A stretch of 25,851 nt of DNA from Geobacter sp. UBA5608 (GTDB lineage Bacteria > Desulfobacterota > Desulfuromonadia > Geobacterales > Pseudopelobacteraceae): assembly GCA_002424705.1 (NCBI GenBank), contig DIKW01000027.1:1-25851 (forward strand). Reading direction: 5' to 3'. Below are positions 24,222 to 25,851 of this stretch, one piece after another. Each line of letters begins with the position of its first letter. Position 1 is the stretch's first letter. A program made the translations under genes and the position numbers. The notes under the pieces were generated by a model. It had not been told where the DNA came from and did no database searches. It saw only the letters and a list, made by a program, of their open reading frames with translations.

Positions 24222-25676
24222 TCAGATGCCACCCATACAGAGGTATTTAACCTCCACAAACTCCTCGATGCCGTACTTTGAGCCTTCGCGGCCGATGCCG
24301 GACTCCTTGACCCCGCCGAAGGGGGCCACCTCGGTGGAGACCAGTCCGGTGTTGATCCCTACCATACCATATTCAAGCGCCTCGGACACCCGCCAGACCC
24401 GGCCGATGTCGCGGGTGTAGAGGTAGGAGGCCAGGCCGAACTCGGTATCGTTGGCCATCTGGATCGCCTCGGCCTCGGTCTCGAACCTGAAGATCGGCGC
24501 CACCGGGCCGAAGGTCTCCTCCCGGGCCACCAGCATCTGCGGGGTGACGTTGCAGAGGATGGTGGGCTGGAAGAAGGTGCCCCCCAGCTCGTGACGCTTG
24601 CCCCCCAGGGCGACGGTGGCTCCTTTGGCCACGGCGTCGGCGATGTGCTCCTCCACCTTCTGCACCGAGGCCTCGTCGATCAGCGGTCCCTGCTGCACGT
24701 CGCCCTTCAGGCCGTCGCCCACCTTCATAGCGGCAACTGCGGTTGCCAGCTTTTGGGCAAAGGCGTCGTAGACCCCGCGCTGCACCAGCAGGCGGTTGGT
24801 GCAGACGCAGGTCTGGCCGGTGTTGCGGTATTTGGAGGCCACCGCACCTTCCACGGCCGCGTCCAGGTCGGCGTCGTCAAACACGATGAACGGCGCATTG
24901 CCCCCCAGCTCCATGGAGACCTTTTTCATGGTGCCGGCGCATTGGGCGGTCAGTTGCTTGCCGATTTCGGTGGAGCCGGTGAAGGTCAGCTTGCGCACGA
25001 TCGGGTTGCTGGTCATCTCGCTGCCGATCTCGTTGGAGGAACCGGTGATCACGCTGAACACCCCGGCCGGGATGCCGGCCCGTTCACCCAGTTCGGCCAG
25101 GGCCAGGGCGGAATAGGGGGTGGCAGTGGCCGGTTTGACCACCATGGTGCAACCGGCTGCCAGGGCCGGGCCGGCCTTGCGGGTGATCATGGCAGCGGGG
25201 AAGTTCCAGGGGGTGATGGCGGCGCAGACCCCGATCGGCTCCTTGATCACCACGATCCGTTTATCACGGGCATAGGAGGGGATGGTGTCGCCATAGACCC
25301 GTTTGCCCTCCTCGGCAAACCATTCGATGAACGAGGCGGCATAGGCGATCTCGCCACGGGACTCGGCCAGCGGCTTGCCCTGCTCGGCAGTCATGATGAT
25401 CGCCAGGTCCTCCTGGTTGGCCATCATCAGATCGAACCAGCGCCGCAGGATAACCGCCCGCTCCTTGGCGGTCCTGGCGCGCCAGGCAGGCAGGGCAGCA
25501 CTGGCGGCCTCGATGGCGCGACGGGTCTCAAAGGTACCCATCTTGGGAATGGTGCCCAACTGGTCGCCGGTGGCTGGGTTGGTGACACTCAACACGGCGC
25601 CGGCATCGGCCGCACACCAGGTGCCGTTCAGGTAGCAGGCTTGACGGAGTAGGGTAGGGTCTGAAAGGCTCAGCAT
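24222..25676 (-). CDS. gabD: Succinate-semialdehyde dehydrogenase, GabD type
   Basis: A 484-residue NAD(P)+-dependent aldehyde dehydrogenase. It matches the GabD subfamily, which oxidises succinate semialdehyde to succinate. Features are PWNFPAAMITRKAGPALAAG, VVKPATATPYSALALAELGE, the glycine motif FTGSTEIGKQL, catalytic E256 (SMELGGNAPF), catalytic C290 (NTGQTCVCTNR) spaced by 34 residues as in the family, and ETFGPVAPIFRF. The C-terminus has PFGGVKESGIGREGSKYGIE. The length is normal. The ATG at 25676 follows AAGGAG. No GABA transaminase is nearby, so it may serve a branched TCA shunt; the substrate is inferred from similarity only. An operator-like palindrome lies in its promoter. Confidence 0.93.
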   Translation of the reverse strand: MLSLSDPTLLRQACYLNGTWCAADAGAVLSVTNPATGDQLGTIPKMGTFETRRAIEAASAALPAWRARTAKERAVILRRWFDLMMANQEDLAIIMTAEQGKPLAESRGEIAYAASFIEWFAEEGKRVYGDTIPSYARDKRIVVIKEPIGVCAAITPWNFPAAMITRKAGPALAAGCTMVVKPATATPYSALALAELGERAGIPAGVFSVITGSSNEIGSEMTSNPIVRKLTFTGSTEIGKQLTAQCAGTMKKVSMELGGNAPFIVFDDADLDAAVEGAVASKYRNTGQTCVCTNRLLVQRGVYDAFAQKLATAVAAMKVGDGLKGDVQQGPLIDEASVQKVEEHIADAVAKGATVALGGKRHELGGTFFQPTILCNVTPQMLVAREETFGPVAPIFRFETEAEAIQMANDTEFGLASYLYTRDIGRVWRVSEALEYGMVGINTGLVSTEVAPFGGVKESGIGREGSKYGIEEFVEVKYLCMGGI

Positions 25677-25706
25677 AAAGGTGTCTCCTTCAGTGTCGGC
25701 ATTCAG

Positions 25707-25753
25707 GTGTATACGTTTTTTTGTATATACCAGATATCAGACCCGCATGTCAT
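25707..25753 (-). promoter_or_regulatory. gabD promoter with operator-like palindrome
   Basis: On the minus strand an ATGACA-like -35 box (25748-25753), an 18-base spacer and TATATA (25724-25729) are followed by two palindromes, GTATATAC (25723-25730) and GTATAC (25709-25714), separated by a T-run. Similar TGTATACA-type sites bind GntR/FadR-family repressors. The overlap with the -10 box would fit repression. Confidence 0.4.
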
Positions 25754-25793
25754 GGCTTTGATGTGTGGGCGCGGCACGGCAGGCTATAAAAAT

Positions 25794-25821
25794 GGCCCCA
25801 CTCCTGGACGGGAGCGGGGCC
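25794..25821 (-). terminator. Terminator of a minus-strand gene to the right
   Basis: GGCCCCACTCC and GGGAGCGGGGCC form a stem with one mismatch. The T-run (TTTTTAT) is on the minus strand at 25787-25793, so it most likely ends a transcript coming from beyond the window. Confidence 0.65.
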
Positions 25822-25851
25822 GTTTGTTTGCTGGAGCCACTTAGCGGAATC

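Noticed and set aside
24591..25652. Open frame of 353 codons on the plus strand
   Set aside because: It is antisense to gabD, Gly/His-rich and without family signals.

Overview
The window looks like a chromosomal segment of a delta-proteobacterium-type anaerobe, most likely Desulfuromonadales/Geobacterales (Geobacter or Trichlorobacter-like). This is inferred from gene content and protein style (a dusB-ntrB-ntrC cluster, a chemoreceptor, GGDEF/EAL and EAL-HDOD signalling proteins, a GabD-type dehydrogenase, high-GC codon use). It is not proven by a marker gene. No rRNA, tRNA or CRISPR array was seen.

Layout. (1) 1-1241: 5' part of polA on the minus strand, cut by the window edge. (2) 1321-5535: an AT-richer accessory pocket. 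It holds a tightly coupled pair (ParA-like ATPase plus a nucleotidyl-cyclase-fold protein), a small secreted protein bracketed by two REP-like hairpins, a TerB-like/BRCT fusion protein, short repeats and a decayed ccdA antitoxin without its toxin. A 62-bp direct repeat carrying the last codons of the neighbouring gene marks the right boundary. (3) 5570-7969: a CarF/TMEM189-type membrane desaturase, two small unknown proteins, an Hsp20 chaperone and a TatA/TatB-type translocase subunit. (4) 8149-11678: dusB, ntrB and ntrC, the classic nifR3-ntrB-ntrC arrangement, followed by a large palindrome and a strong terminator. (5) 16740-11845 (minus strand): a five-gene translationally coupled chain: EAL-HDOD protein, GGQ release-factor-like protein, MutS2, HNH nuclease and HAD phosphatase. 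(6) 16935-21271 (plus strand): a PlsC-like acyltransferase, RNase HI, a large helical-repeat protein and a methyl-accepting chemotaxis protein, ended by a strong terminator. (7) 21348-24134: a membrane-bound PAS-GGDEF-EAL protein with a decayed cyclase site and an intact phosphodiesterase site. (8) 24222-25676: a GabD-type succinate-semialdehyde dehydrogenase with an operator-like palindrome over its likely promoter.

How the parts may work together. The dusB-ntrBC block points to nitrogen control. The MutS2/GGQ-factor coupling suggests a ribosome-rescue module: MutS2 splits collided ribosomes and a codon-independent hydrolase releases the peptide from the 50S subunit. The most likely candidate for an undescribed system is the ParA-like/cyclase-like pair in the accessory pocket next to polA. 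It has the architecture of a mobile defence or maintenance cassette, but its function cannot be read from sequence alone.
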